Assembly (NCBI GenBank): GCA_002429115.1
Contig: DIYS01000144.1
Coordinates: 1 to 22,881 of the forward strand
Origin: Saccharicrinis sp. UBA6048
GTDB taxonomy: Bacteria > Bacteroidota > Bacteroidia > Bacteroidales > Marinilabiliaceae
Direction of reading: 5' to 3'
Length of the DNA stretch: 22,881 bases
The notes beneath the pieces were generated by a model, which did no database searches, was not told the origin of the DNA, and saw only the letters and a list, made by a program, of their open reading frames with translations. Below, piece after piece: positions 1-7,540 of the stretch. Positions within the stretch are counted from its first letter, which is position 1, and each line of letters opens with the position of its first letter. A program made the translations under genes and the position numbers.

Positions 1-870
1 TCAATTTCACCGTTTTTTCCACTGGAACCGCGCGTTGGCTTAAACTATCGATATAGCACCAATAGTTCTATAAAAGCCTCTTTTAACCGGATGGTTCAGT
101 ACGTACACATGCTATCGAACAGCACCTCGGGGCAACCAACCGATACATGGATGCCGAGTACGCACCTTGTTGAACCAACAACTGTTAATCAATATTCGTT
201 GGGCTTCTTCCGCAACTTTCTGGATAATACCTTTGAGTTTTCAGCCGAATCGTATTATAAAACCATGGACAATATAAGTGACTATAAAGATGGTACACAG
301 GTATTGTTGAACGAAGATATTGAGTCGTACATCCTGCAGGGAAGCGGTCGCAGCTACGGTATTGAGCTATATCTGAAAAAGAAATATGGTGATTTCACTG
401 GTTGGATCAGCTATACGCTGGCTAAAACCGAGAATAAGATTGAAAGTATTAACAATGGTGAATGGTACGATTCTTCGTACGATAAAACACACGATCTTTC
501 TGTAGTAACCAGTTATCAGTTCTCTTCACGCGTTTCGATTTCTGCTAATTGGATTTTCTATACAGGTAATGCGGTGACATTCCCGAGTGGAAAGTATGAA
601 TTTGATGGTAACCAGGTACCATACTACACCGAACGCAACGGCTACCGCATGCCCGATTATCATCGCCTCGACTTAAACATTCACCTTGAAGGTAAAGGTG
701 ACAAACGAATTAAATCGAGCTGGGATTTCTCGTTGTACAACCTATACAATCAGATGAATGCGTATACGATTGACTTTAGAGAAAATGAGAATAACCCAAA
801 TGTTACCGAAGCAGTTAAGCTGAGTTTATTTGGAATTGTACCATCAGTAACCTGGAACTTTAAATTTTAA
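1..870 (+). CDS. TonB-dependent receptor, C-terminal part (5' end outside window)
   Basis: The frame is open from base 1 to the stop at 868-870, so this is the 3' end of a longer gene; the first internal ATG (91) is not a real start, because the codons before it read EPRVGLNYRYSTNSSIKASF, a typical barrel strand. About 289 residues are present. They show alternating aromatic/polar strands (for example GIELYLKKKYGDFTGWISYT and the late segment with YRMPDYHRLDLN) and end in WNFKF, the terminal aromatic expected of an outer-membrane beta-barrel. The plug and any carboxypeptidase-regulatory-like domain would lie upstream, outside the window. The protein should act in the outer membrane as a TonB-energised importer; the substrate cannot be read from this part. 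A DUF4249 lipoprotein gene follows after 6 bases, a common pairing in Bacteroidota and probably one transcript. Confidence 0.93.
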   Translation, partial: SISPFFPLEPRVGLNYRYSTNSSIKASFNRMVQYVHMLSNSTSGQPTDTWMPSTHLVEPTTVNQYSLGFFRNFLDNTFEFSAESYYKTMDNISDYKDGTQVLLNEDIESYILQGSGRSYGIELYLKKKYGDFTGWISYTLAKTENKIESINNGEWYDSSYDKTHDLSVVTSYQFSSRVSISANWIFYTGNAVTFPSGKYEFDGNQVPYYTERNGYRMPDYHRLDLNIHLEGKGDKRIKSSWDFSLYNLYNQMNAYTIDFRENENNPNVTEAVKLSLFGIVPSVTWNFKF

Positions 871-876
871 TTTGCA

Positions 877-1713
877 ATGATGAAACAACATATAATATTC
901 CGCACATTATTGATTGGAATTGTCTTGATATCAGGATTATTTCAATCGTGTGAAGAAGTGATAGATGTAGATTTGAATGAGGCTGATCCAAAGCTATCAA
1001 TTGACGCCGTAATAGACCTTGACCAGTTGGCCCAGGTCCAATTATCATACACCAGCAGCTATTTTTCAGATACTGAGCCTGAATATGAAACAAATGCTAC
1101 AGTGTTGCTGTCCGATTCTGAAGGCAATACCGAAACGTTGGCACATCAGGGCAAAGGAAAATATACCGGTAGCACCATTAAAGGTAAGATAGGTAATACG
1201 TATGAACTAAAAGTAACAGTTGGTAATCAAACCTTTACTGGTGAGAGTAGATTTATGACACCAACCCAGGTATTGAAACTCGAGTATAAGAAGTTTGATG
1301 GTTTTGGTGGTAATGAGGATGAGCAGGAATACACTTTAATAATTACATTGAAGAATAATCCTAAAGAAGAAAATTACTATCTGGTCAAATATTACATTGA
1401 CGATGCCGAAAAGGAAGAATCATATAGCATCTGGACGCATGAGCAATATGCAAATGAGGAAGCAGTTGTATTTGAACCTTTCTTCTCATTTACAGAGGAT
1501 CAAAAAATTACCATTGAGGCTTTTTCGATTGATGAAGGCACTTATGACTATTATAATCAATTGAGCGATATTATTGATCAGCGAGGCGGTGGTGGATCAA
1601 CACCTTTCAATCCAAAATCGAATATGGGGAAAGATGTACTGGGCTATTTCAGGGCCTGGTCGTTTGATACCAAAAGTATTCAGGTAGGGGTTGAAGAAGA
1701 AAAAATAAAATAA
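877..1713 (+). CDS. DUF4249 family outer-membrane lipoprotein
   Basis: This 278-residue protein has a lipoprotein signal: a charged start, a hydrophobic stretch (about residues 9-23) and the lipobox LFQSC with the lipidated Cys at 25. Acidic residues follow the Cys (CEEVIDVDL), which fits surface or outer-membrane routing in Bacteroidota (inference). The CEEVIDVDLNEADPKL start and the beta-rich body are typical of DUF4249. This family is usually encoded directly behind TonB-dependent receptors and is thought to be an accessory to them; no biochemical role is established. The start at 877 leaves a 6-base gap to the receptor gene; ATG 880 is an equally possible start. The gene is followed by a strong hairpin at 1721-1766. 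Confidence 0.85.
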   Translation: MMKQHIIFRTLLIGIVLISGLFQSCEEVIDVDLNEADPKLSIDAVIDLDQLAQVQLSYTSSYFSDTEPEYETNATVLLSDSEGNTETLAHQGKGKYTGSTIKGKIGNTYELKVTVGNQTFTGESRFMTPTQVLKLEYKKFDGFGGNEDEQEYTLIITLKNNPKEENYYLVKYYIDDAEKEESYSIWTHEQYANEEAVVFEPFFSFTEDQKITIEAFSIDEGTYDYYNQLSDIIDQRGGGGSTPFNPKSNMGKDVLGYFRAWSFDTKSIQVGVEEEKIK

Positions 1714-1720
1714 AATTGTT

Positions 1721-1783
1721 ACTCATCGGGTGAGTGCATATTTCCCTATATACTCACCCGATGAGTCAACTTGTTATTTTTTT
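1721..1783. terminator. Two-way intrinsic terminator between convergent genes
   Basis: Perfect 15-base arms, ACTCATCGGGTGAGT (1721-1735) and ACTCACCCGATGAGT (1752-1766), enclose a 16-base loop. A T-run lies at 1777-1783 on the + strand, and the left flank is A-rich, which gives a T-rich tail on the - strand. It can therefore end both the receptor/DUF4249 transcript and the leftward blaI-M56 transcript. Confidence 0.85.
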
Positions 1784-1813
1784 GTTGTAATTAAAATAAC
1801 GCCATTTTTACAA

Positions 1814-3868
1814 CTACTCTTTCCTTATACCATAACCTATCACTTTAACGCCTTCTTTGGAAACTACTTCTTTTGTTGTTATTTCTACGACTCCATTTGC
1901 ACCTTCATTACCATACATTTTAATGGCATTTTGTCCTCTTAATACTGATACGGAATCAATGGTGTTCGGATCTATATCAATTGTCTTTTTTTTAACGCCA
2001 TCAACAACATATAAAGGTCCATTTTCGGTTGTGGAATTAATACGAACAGTATTTTCAGAAATCATCTTTATTGGTTGGCCAATCGCCATTTTCTTCTCTC
2101 CTATTTTGCCATCAGCATCTTTAGTAAAAATCTCAACAACTCCGTTTCTTGCTTTTTCACCATACTTATCTACAGCCTTCTGTCCTTTCAAATGAGTCTG
2201 GCTATGATATTTAAATGCAGGAAGGCTTTGAAACTCATCTTCACTTAATTCTTTGCCATCAATAATAAACATTGGCACTGTTTTGTTGATCTTTCTCTTA
2301 TACGGTAATATTTTAGAGTACCCCTCTCCATCTTTCTTTAGGGTAACTTCAATAGCACCATCTTTAGCATCCGACCCATATTTTTCAATAGCTGCTTGAC
2401 CTCTCAGTACAGTTACTGACTCAATTTGGCTGGGTTCTACTTCTTGAAAATCTCCGTTAAACTCTTCCCCGTCTATCAGAATATAAGGCTCATTAATCGA
2501 ACCATTACCAATCGCACCATCCTGCACATAATCATTTGGATATATATCACTTACACCATATCCAATCACTCTTACATTTGCTTCAGAGGTTACTTTTCTT
2601 TGAATTATAAATTGCACCTCAATTTGTAATAAATGACCCAGCCAATCGTTATTTTTTACAACAGGCAGACTATTCAATACTCGTATTACTTCTTCTTCCA
2701 AGGTCTTTTTAAGAAATGATTTATCAACTTCAATATTACCCTGTGCATAGCCTTCATTTGCATACGTTGCAACAACCACCTTTTCCAGCTTAATTGCATC
2801 TGCTTTATTACCTATGCTAACCTTTCCAATTTTTCCTTTTTTATCAACCTTAAAATAAGCAGAAACAGTTCCTTCATAACCAACATCCCTTGCTTCTAAA
2901 GGATACTTTATGGTTCTGGCTATTTGAGCATGTAAGTCGCTTTCGTTATTAATTTCTGTTTTAGCTTTTTCTTCAAGAGATGTTTTGTCAGGATTGGTAA
3001 ATGCTAGCAAAGCCACAATCACCAACGGTAAAAGCAACATGCCTTTCCCCCATCCTATTAATTGATTTGTATTTTTTTTATTCATCATTACAAGCCTTTT
3101 TTTTGTTAAACTTTGGTTGTAGTTATTCACCAATTGCATTCGCCTGGTACCTTGTAATAAACTAATTAGTGAGTACTGATAATATTTAGGCTCGATCATT
3201 TGCTTTACCATCGCGTTGTCAACACAGTATTCATGGTTTTGGGCTATTAAGGTTCGTAGCCACCACGCAAAAGGATTCCACCATTGGATTATCAGCAACC
3301 ATTCGGCCAGCGAAATATCAATTGAATGAAGTTGAGCACAATGCGTTCGTTCATGTTCCAGAATCAATTTTCCATTTTTTTCTCTCTCCAAATGTTCAGG
3401 AATAAATATGGTTCTGAAAAACGAGAACGGATTGATAGCTCCATCGTTGAGTAATACCAGATGATAACCTTTATAGTGGGTAACATGTCCTTTCTTTCTA
3501 AGGCGCATGATAAACCAATAGCCCCACAATAAGCGGATCATCATAAACGAACATACAATTGCATACAAAATCAGACCAATAAAACTCCAGTCAATACTTG
3601 TATCAACAGGCGCATTAACAGGCATATCCAATGGTGTTGTCATTGCATACACCTCCAAAGGCACTGATTTATCGGCTTCAAACAAGATCGATTTTAGCCA
3701 CAACGGCATTGCTAAAAGCGGCATTATCCATGGTACAAATAAGGTTGCCACCAGCCATGCTCTGTTACGGTTAAAAAAACTATCTCGTGCCAAAAACAAT
3801 ATATAGAGCAATACTGAGACAGCTATAATTCCACCTGTTTTTAATTGTAGTTCGATAAAAGTATCCAT
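1814..3868 (-). CDS. M56 (BlaR1/MecR1-like) membrane metallopeptidase with TonB-C and plug-like repeats
   Basis: This 684-residue sensor protease is encoded with a BlaI-type repressor; the ATG shares one base with the repressor's TGA stop (TGATG). Membrane segments are visible near residues 11-26, 38-57, 95-113 and 275-291. The zinc-protease core lies between them: HERTH at 172-176, then a downstream Glu/Asp pair (E213, D217) in NHEYCVD. In known systems this protease acts in the cytoplasm on the repressor after an external signal. Beyond the last membrane segment, residues about 313-424 resemble a TonB C-terminal domain (YPLEARDVGYEGTVSAYF). Three repeats follow (about 457-512, 529-584, 615-666), each with a (V/I)DG start and a (L/V)(K/R)GQ.A...YG...(K/N)(D/N)G..E(V/I) end, like the plug of SusC-type receptors. 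VIGYG occurs at about 434 and 676. There is no penicillin-binding domain, so a beta-lactam signal is not implied. Confidence 0.88.
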   Translation of the reverse strand: MDTFIELQLKTGGIIAVSVLLYILFLARDSFFNRNRAWLVATLFVPWIMPLLAMPLWLKSILFEADKSVPLEVYAMTTPLDMPVNAPVDTSIDWSFIGLILYAIVCSFMMIRLLWGYWFIMRLRKKGHVTHYKGYHLVLLNDGAINPFSFFRTIFIPEHLEREKNGKLILEHERTHCAQLHSIDISLAEWLLIIQWWNPFAWWLRTLIAQNHEYCVDNAMVKQMIEPKYYQYSLISLLQGTRRMQLVNNYNQSLTKKRLVMMNKKNTNQLIGWGKGMLLLPLVIVALLAFTNPDKTSLEEKAKTEINNESDLHAQIARTIKYPLEARDVGYEGTVSAYFKVDKKGKIGKVSIGNKADAIKLEKVVVATYANEGYAQGNIEVDKSFLKKTLEEEVIRVLNSLPVVKNNDWLGHLLQIEVQFIIQRKVTSEANVRVIGYGVSDIYPNDYVQDGAIGNGSINEPYILIDGEEFNGDFQEVEPSQIESVTVLRGQAAIEKYGSDAKDGAIEVTLKKDGEGYSKILPYKRKINKTVPMFIIDGKELSEDEFQSLPAFKYHSQTHLKGQKAVDKYGEKARNGVVEIFTKDADGKIGEKKMAIGQPIKMISENTVRINSTTENGPLYVVDGVKKKTIDIDPNTIDSVSVLRGQNAIKMYGNEGANGVVEITTKEVVSKEGVKVIGYGIRKE

Positions 3869-4239
3869 CAGTCCTGCTTTTTCTTTTCAATGATCTCTAT
3901 TAACTCTTTTAAATCATCCACGTTCAGTTTTTCTTCGTTTACAAAGAAAGACACAACATTTTTGTATGATGATTCAAAATAATCAGATACTACATTCTTG
4001 ATAAATAACTTCCGGTATTCTTCTTTTGAAACTGCTGGGTAATACTCATGCGAGTTGCCATACGAATTGTGCGCAACATACCCTTTCTCTTCCAAGCCGC
4101 GAATAATTGTACTGAAGGTATTGTAGTGAGGCTTTGGCTCCGGATGCTTTTTAAGCAAATCTTTTACAAAGCCTTTTCCAGCTACCCATAAAATCTTCAT
4201 CACATCTTCTTCTCGCTTAGTTAATCGTTTCGTAATCAT
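3868..4239 (-). CDS. BlaI/MecI/CopY-family transcriptional repressor
   Basis: This 123-residue winged-helix protein has a DNA-binding half at residues 4-70: LTKREEDVMKILW, then the recognition region PHYNTFSTIIRGLEEKGYV and a wing leading to EYYPAVSKEEY. A helical dimerisation tail covers about 72-123. Length and order match the BlaI/MecI family, which represses its own operon until cleaved by the partner M56 protease. The partner gene follows directly with a one-base overlap, so the two are co-translated. No beta-lactamase or PBP gene is nearby, so the regulon is unknown and probably lies elsewhere. A Bacteroidota-type promoter and palindromic sequence are found just upstream (4275-4348), where autorepression would be expected. 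Confidence 0.92.
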   Translation of the reverse strand: MITKRLTKREEDVMKILWVAGKGFVKDLLKKHPEPKPHYNTFSTIIRGLEEKGYVAHNSYGNSHEYYPAVSKEEYRKLFIKNVVSDYFESSYKNVVSFFVNEEKLNVDDLKELIEIIEKKKQD

Positions 4240-4282
4240 CTTAATAAATTAATAATAGCGTACCATGAATGTATTGACAAAT

Positions 4283-4312
4283 CAAATGTAACTATTATTT
4301 TCGTTTCTTCAA
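4283..4312 (-). promoter_or_regulatory. Promoter of the blaI-M56 operon
   Basis: On the - strand TACATTTG (4283-4290) is a perfect match to the Bacteroidota -7 box TAnnTTTG, and a TTG (4310-4312) lies 19 bases upstream of it, the expected -33 spacing. This leaves a leader of roughly 35-40 bases before the ATG at 4239. The -7 box lies within the loose dyad ACATTTGATTTGT (4278-4290 on the other strand). Confidence 0.6.
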
Positions 4313-4348
4313 CTATTTTCTTCGTTTACTAACGAATTTTCTAGTTGA
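4309..4348. repeat. Nested inverted repeat upstream of blaI (candidate operator)
   Basis: Outer arms TCAACTA (4309-4315) and TAGTTGA (4342-4348) and inner arms TTCGTT (4321-4326) and AACGAA (4331-4336) are symmetric about the loop TACT. Two unpaired TTTTC blocks separate inner from outer arms. The left outer arm covers the -33 element of the blaI promoter, so repressor binding here could block transcription. That role is inference. Confidence 0.45.
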
Positions 4349-4458
4349 GAATGGATTTACGACTTCAAACTCCACGCTTAGAAGCGCTTAAAATAATTCA
4401 AAGTTCAGTAGTTAAATAGTGAGTTAGTATGGGCGATTAGTTTTATGCACTGGTTGGT

Positions 4459-4480
4459 AAAAAAGAGCCGCTGTAAGCTC
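4459..4480 (-). terminator. Weak terminator after the class II aldolase gene
   Basis: Read on the - strand, a short stem GAGC/GCTC (4477-4480 with 4465-4468) around an 8-base loop is followed by six T. It sits 15 bases beyond the aldolase stop codon. The 4-base stem makes it a weak call. Confidence 0.35.
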
Positions 4481-4494
4481 ATGCTAAGAAAAAT

Positions 4495-5130
4495 CTACCC
4501 AAATAATTTATCCAACTCCGTTAATTGAGCAGGACTTAGTTCTTTGGTATCTCTTAATAGTGTGGAAAGAATCGTCATCTTGGCCGCATTTTCCAATACT
4601 TCAATACGATCAAAAGCGTGCAGCATGTCTTTTCCAACAGCCAATACACCATGATTGGCCATCAGGATAACATTACAATTTTTAACGACTCCGGCCACAT
4701 TATTGGCTAATAAATCAGAACCTGGCAATGCATATTCAGCCACTTCTGCTTTACCAATTATCGTATATGCTTCAGCCAATAGATTGATATTAATTCGATG
4801 TTCCATGCAGGCAAATAAGCTTGATATTGGTGAGTGAGCATGAACAACAGCCGTCACATCAGGTCGTGTTTTAAAAATTTGAAGGTGCATGCCTGTTTCC
4901 ATGCTTATTTTTGAATTACAATCAACAACCTGACCATCCATTGTTACAATGGCAATATCCCGGCTTTTCATCCGGCCTTTATCAGTTCCCGATGCAGTAA
5001 TAGCAATATGATGCTCATCCAATCGCCTACTAATGTTACCACCTAGTGAAGTGGTTAATCCTTTATCATAAAGCCGTCTCATCCATTTGGCAACAGATTT
5101 CTTTTCTTTGATGTATGATTCCTTGTGCAT
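4495..5130 (-). CDS. Class II aldolase/adducin family protein
   Basis: This 211-residue protein has the whole class II aldolase fold: GNIS at 31-34, the phosphate-binding region ASGTDKG at 46-52, a likely catalytic Glu in SMETGMH (E78) and zinc ligands in VVHAHSP (H97, H99) and ANHG (H160). Members cleave sugar phosphates such as L-fuculose-1-phosphate or L-ribulose-5-phosphate to dihydroxyacetone phosphate or a related product plus an aldehyde; some are methylthioribulose-phosphate dehydratases. The length and motifs best fit the fuculose-phosphate aldolase-like branch, but no fucose, rhamnose or methionine-salvage genes surround it, so the substrate is open. The gene is monocistronic. It starts 79 bases from the divergent amidase gene; a -7-like box (TATTTTTG on the - strand, 5148-5155) lies 18 bases before its ATG. 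Confidence 0.85.
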   Translation of the reverse strand: MHKESYIKEKKSVAKWMRRLYDKGLTTSLGGNISRRLDEHHIAITASGTDKGRMKSRDIAIVTMDGQVVDCNSKISMETGMHLQIFKTRPDVTAVVHAHSPISSLFACMEHRININLLAEAYTIIGKAEVAEYALPGSDLLANNVAGVVKNCNVILMANHGVLAVGKDMLHAFDRIEVLENAAKMTILSTLLRDTKELSPAQLTELDKLFG

Positions 5131-5147
5131 AAAACTGATATTTTATT

Positions 5148-5155
5148 CAAAAATA
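5148..5155 (-). promoter_or_regulatory. Possible -7 promoter box of the aldolase gene
   Basis: TATTTTTG on the - strand matches TAnnTTTG and lies 17-25 bases upstream of the ATG at 5130. No good -33 TTG was found at 19-21 bases, so the call rests on the -7 box alone. Confidence 0.35.
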
Positions 5156-5209
5156 GACATCAAAATGCAATAAATTAAGACATGTGCTTCTTTTATTCAT
5201 CATTAAGTA

Positions 5210-6220
5210 ATGAAAAACTTTATTTTTGTGCTCATGACAATCCGGTTAACCAAATCATATATAACACTCCTTTTCTGCTGTTTGGTAAATGTAGTAATGA
5301 TGGCACAAGCCACCTCTGATTATACGACATCTAAACCCAAAGCAGGAGAAGGTCTCCATAGTTTTTTACTGCGACACCAGTTATCGCCTAAAGATCATCA
5401 GCAACAGTTTATTGAACTCAACAACGGTAAGTTTGGAAAGAACAATACCTTACTGGCCCATGTTAACTATCTCATTCCAAAAACGGAAATTGAATTGCAC
5501 GAGCCGCTTTATGGTAAAGAACGTGAGTACTTTCCTTTGGAATCAAATAAGCTGAAGGGTACCTCATTTTATTTAGTGGCGGGTCATGGAGGACCTGATC
5601 CGGGCGCAATAGGCAAATATGGCAGTTATATCCTGCATGAAGACGAATACGCTTATGATATAACGCTCCGCCTAGCCAAGAAATTACAGGAAAATGGTGC
5701 TAAAGTTCATCTGATTATTAAGGATGAAGATGACGGCATACGCGACAATCAAATATTGAGCAAAGATGATCATGAAACCTGCGGTGGGAAAACCATTCCG
5801 TTAAAGCAAATTAATCGTCTTCAGCAACGAACACAAGAGGTGAATCGCCTGTACAGAAAAGATGCAGAAGCGTATCGCCGTTGCATTGTCATTCATGTAG
5901 ACAGCAGAAGTAAGAGAAAGCAGATTGATGTTTTTTTCTACCACCATAAGAAAAGTAAGAGTGGTAAGAAACTGGCACTTCAGCTTCGTAATACCTTTGA
6001 TGAGAAATATAAACGCCACCAGCCATCTCGTGGTTTTACCGGTACTGTAAGCGATCGTAACCTGTACCTTCTCAGAAATACAACACCTGTGTCTGTATTT
6101 ATTGAGTTGGGTAATATTCAGAATTACCGCGATCAGCAACGATTCGTGAAAGCCGATAACCGACAGGCACTGGCCAATTGGCTTTATGAAGGCATTTTAT
6201 CTGATTATAAGCAAAATTAA
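5210..6220 (+). CDS. Exported N-acetylmuramoyl-L-alanine amidase (Amidase_3)
   Basis: This enzyme should cut the amide bond between MurNAc and L-Ala in peptidoglycan, in the periplasm. The N-terminus is hydrophobic (ITLLFCCLVNVVMMAQA), consistent with a signal peptide. The ATG at 5234 would give a shorter and more typical signal than the one at 5210. Residues about 41-90 resemble a diverged LysM wall-binding module (AGEGLHSFLLRHQL ... LIP). The catalytic domain, about 117-332, has the expected zinc and catalytic residues: H126 in AGHGGPDPGAIG, E146 in HEDEYAYD, H229 in IHVDS and E299 in VFIELGNIQN. The usual DPGHGG motif starts here with VAGHGG, a small variation. The gene is followed after 49 bases by a nucleotidyltransferase gene that has its own -7-like box, so co-transcription is possible but not required. 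Confidence 0.87.
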   Translation: MKNFIFVLMTIRLTKSYITLLFCCLVNVVMMAQATSDYTTSKPKAGEGLHSFLLRHQLSPKDHQQQFIELNNGKFGKNNTLLAHVNYLIPKTEIELHEPLYGKEREYFPLESNKLKGTSFYLVAGHGGPDPGAIGKYGSYILHEDEYAYDITLRLAKKLQENGAKVHLIIKDEDDGIRDNQILSKDDHETCGGKTIPLKQINRLQQRTQEVNRLYRKDAEAYRRCIVIHVDSRSKRKQIDVFFYHHKKSKSGKKLALQLRNTFDEKYKRHQPSRGFTGTVSDRNLYLLRNTTPVSVFIELGNIQNYRDQQRFVKADNRQALANWLYEGILSDYKQN

Positions 6221-6224
6221 TCCT

Positions 6225-6232
6225 TACTTTTG
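6225..6232 (+). promoter_or_regulatory. -7 promoter box before the nucleotidyltransferase gene
   Basis: TACTTTTG matches TAnnTTTG and lies 37 bases upstream of the ATG at 6270. The -33 region has only a poor match (CTG, 21 bases upstream). Confidence 0.45.
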
Positions 6233-6269
6233 TCTTGATAACAACAGACAATAAAAACACAAAATACTT

Positions 6270-7166
6270 ATGAAACCAACATTATTGATACTGGCTGCCG
6301 GCATGGGAAGCCGTTATGGAGGCCTTAAACAAATGGATGAACTTGGGCCACATGGTGAATCGATTATCGATTATTCGGTGTATGATGCCATCCAGTCAGG
6401 CTTTGAAAAAGTGGTATTTGTGATCCGCAAAGATTTTGCAGAGGCCTTTAAAGCACGATTTGAGCCACGCCTGAAAGGCAAGATAAAAACCGAATACGTT
6501 TATCAGGATTTAAAAGATTTGCCTAAAGGCTATGCTGTTCCTGAAGGACGCGAAAAACCTTGGGGTACCGGTCATGCTATCTTAATGGCTAAAGACGTCA
6601 TTAACGAACCGTTTGCCATTATTAATGCGGATGACTTTTATGGACGTGAAGCCTATAAGCAGGTGTTTGATTTTGTAGGCGACAGTTCATCGGCCAATGA
6701 ATATGCAATGGTAGGTTACGCGCTAAACAATACGCTATCGGAACACGGCACTGTTTCAAGAGGCGTTTGTGAAGCCGATACCAATGGCAACCTGGTTAAC
6801 ATTACCGAGCGTACTAAAATTGGTTACGAAGGTGAGAAGATCTTCTTTTATGAGGGAGAAGGAAAAACTGAACTAACCGGTCAGGAAGCTGTATCAATGA
6901 ACTTCTGGGCATTTAAACCAGAATACTTTGAGCATCTTGAGAAAGCCTTTGTACAGTTTCTGGATGAAAAAGGCTCAGAGATGAAGTCGGAATTCTATTT
7001 TAATGCGGTGGTGGATGCAATGATTAAAAAGGAAGAAGCCAGCACTAAAGTGATCCGTACTGATTCCAAATGGTTTGGCGTAACTTATCAGGAAGACAAG
7101 CCGATGGTTCAGGATAAGCTAAATCAATTAATCACAGATGGTACTTATCCTGAGAAGCTTTGGTAG
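6270..7166 (+). CDS. Sugar nucleotidyltransferase family protein
   Basis: This 298-residue protein belongs to the NTP_transferase fold family. It has the N-terminal nucleotide-binding signature LILAAGMGSRYGGLKQ (6-21), GTGHAILMA (99-107) and the metal-binding NADDFYG (119-125). Such enzymes couple a sugar-1-phosphate to an NTP with release of pyrophosphate. The Bacteroidota proteins of this type are often found near sugar or hexosamine kinases, but no such partner is next to this gene and the sugar is unknown. An EMKSEFYFNAVVDAM stretch and a late WFGVTY motif are consistent with the family's sugar-binding part. The gene ends at a strong terminator (7191-7222). Confidence 0.85.
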   Translation: MKPTLLILAAGMGSRYGGLKQMDELGPHGESIIDYSVYDAIQSGFEKVVFVIRKDFAEAFKARFEPRLKGKIKTEYVYQDLKDLPKGYAVPEGREKPWGTGHAILMAKDVINEPFAIINADDFYGREAYKQVFDFVGDSSSANEYAMVGYALNNTLSEHGTVSRGVCEADTNGNLVNITERTKIGYEGEKIFFYEGEGKTELTGQEAVSMNFWAFKPEYFEHLEKAFVQFLDEKGSEMKSEFYFNAVVDAMIKKEEASTKVIRTDSKWFGVTYQEDKPMVQDKLNQLITDGTYPEKLW

Positions 7167-7190
7167 ACACTTCTCTATATAAAGAAATAG

Positions 7191-7222
7191 AGGCGATTAT
7201 CTTACTGGTAATCGCCTTTTTT
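7191..7222 (+). terminator. Intrinsic terminator after the nucleotidyltransferase gene
   Basis: Perfect 9-base arms, AGGCGATTA (7191-7199) and TAATCGCCT (7209-7217), are followed directly by six T. A smaller hairpin CTCTAT/ATAGAG (7173-7178 and 7187-7192) overlaps its left arm by two bases. Confidence 0.88.
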
Positions 7223-7540
7223 ATATGAAAATCTCCAATCCACTTAGCACTTTTGAAGTGCAAAGCTGACTTTTCGTATCTGTTGACTTCTTCAAAGATT
7301 TCACATCCATACACTTGTATTTCACACAATTAAAAAATATCTTTAATACCCGTTAAGCTATTTCGTCCCGTTTATTAACCTGAATTCGACGTGAAATTTT
7401 GAACTCAGGTTATTAGCTTAATTTATTCATCAATCATTTTCCTTTTTCAGGCAAGTGTACGATGAATATCCCTTTTATCTACAAACCCATGAGATAGGCA
7501 ACTTTGGCTTTCCTGTTGCTATTCTCTTAAACCTTTTAAA
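7223..7540. other. Gene-free stretch before tldD, with a dyad
   Basis: No gene is supported in this stretch. The main structure is an inverted repeat, TAACCTGA (7376-7383) and TCAGGTTA (7405-7412), separated by 21 bases, which could be a binding site or a small RNA hairpin upstream of the tldD-like gene. A clear TAnnTTTG promoter was not found; CAACTTTG at 7499-7506 has one mismatch and no matching -33 element. Confidence 0.4.

Noticed and set aside
860..1093. A 77-codon open frame opposite the start of the DUF4249 gene
   Set aside because: It overlaps the signal peptide and lipobox of a better supported gene on the other strand.
1814..4239. Beta-lactam resistance locus
   Set aside because: The regulator and sensor protease families match, but there is no beta-lactamase or PBP gene and the sensor lacks a penicillin-binding domain.
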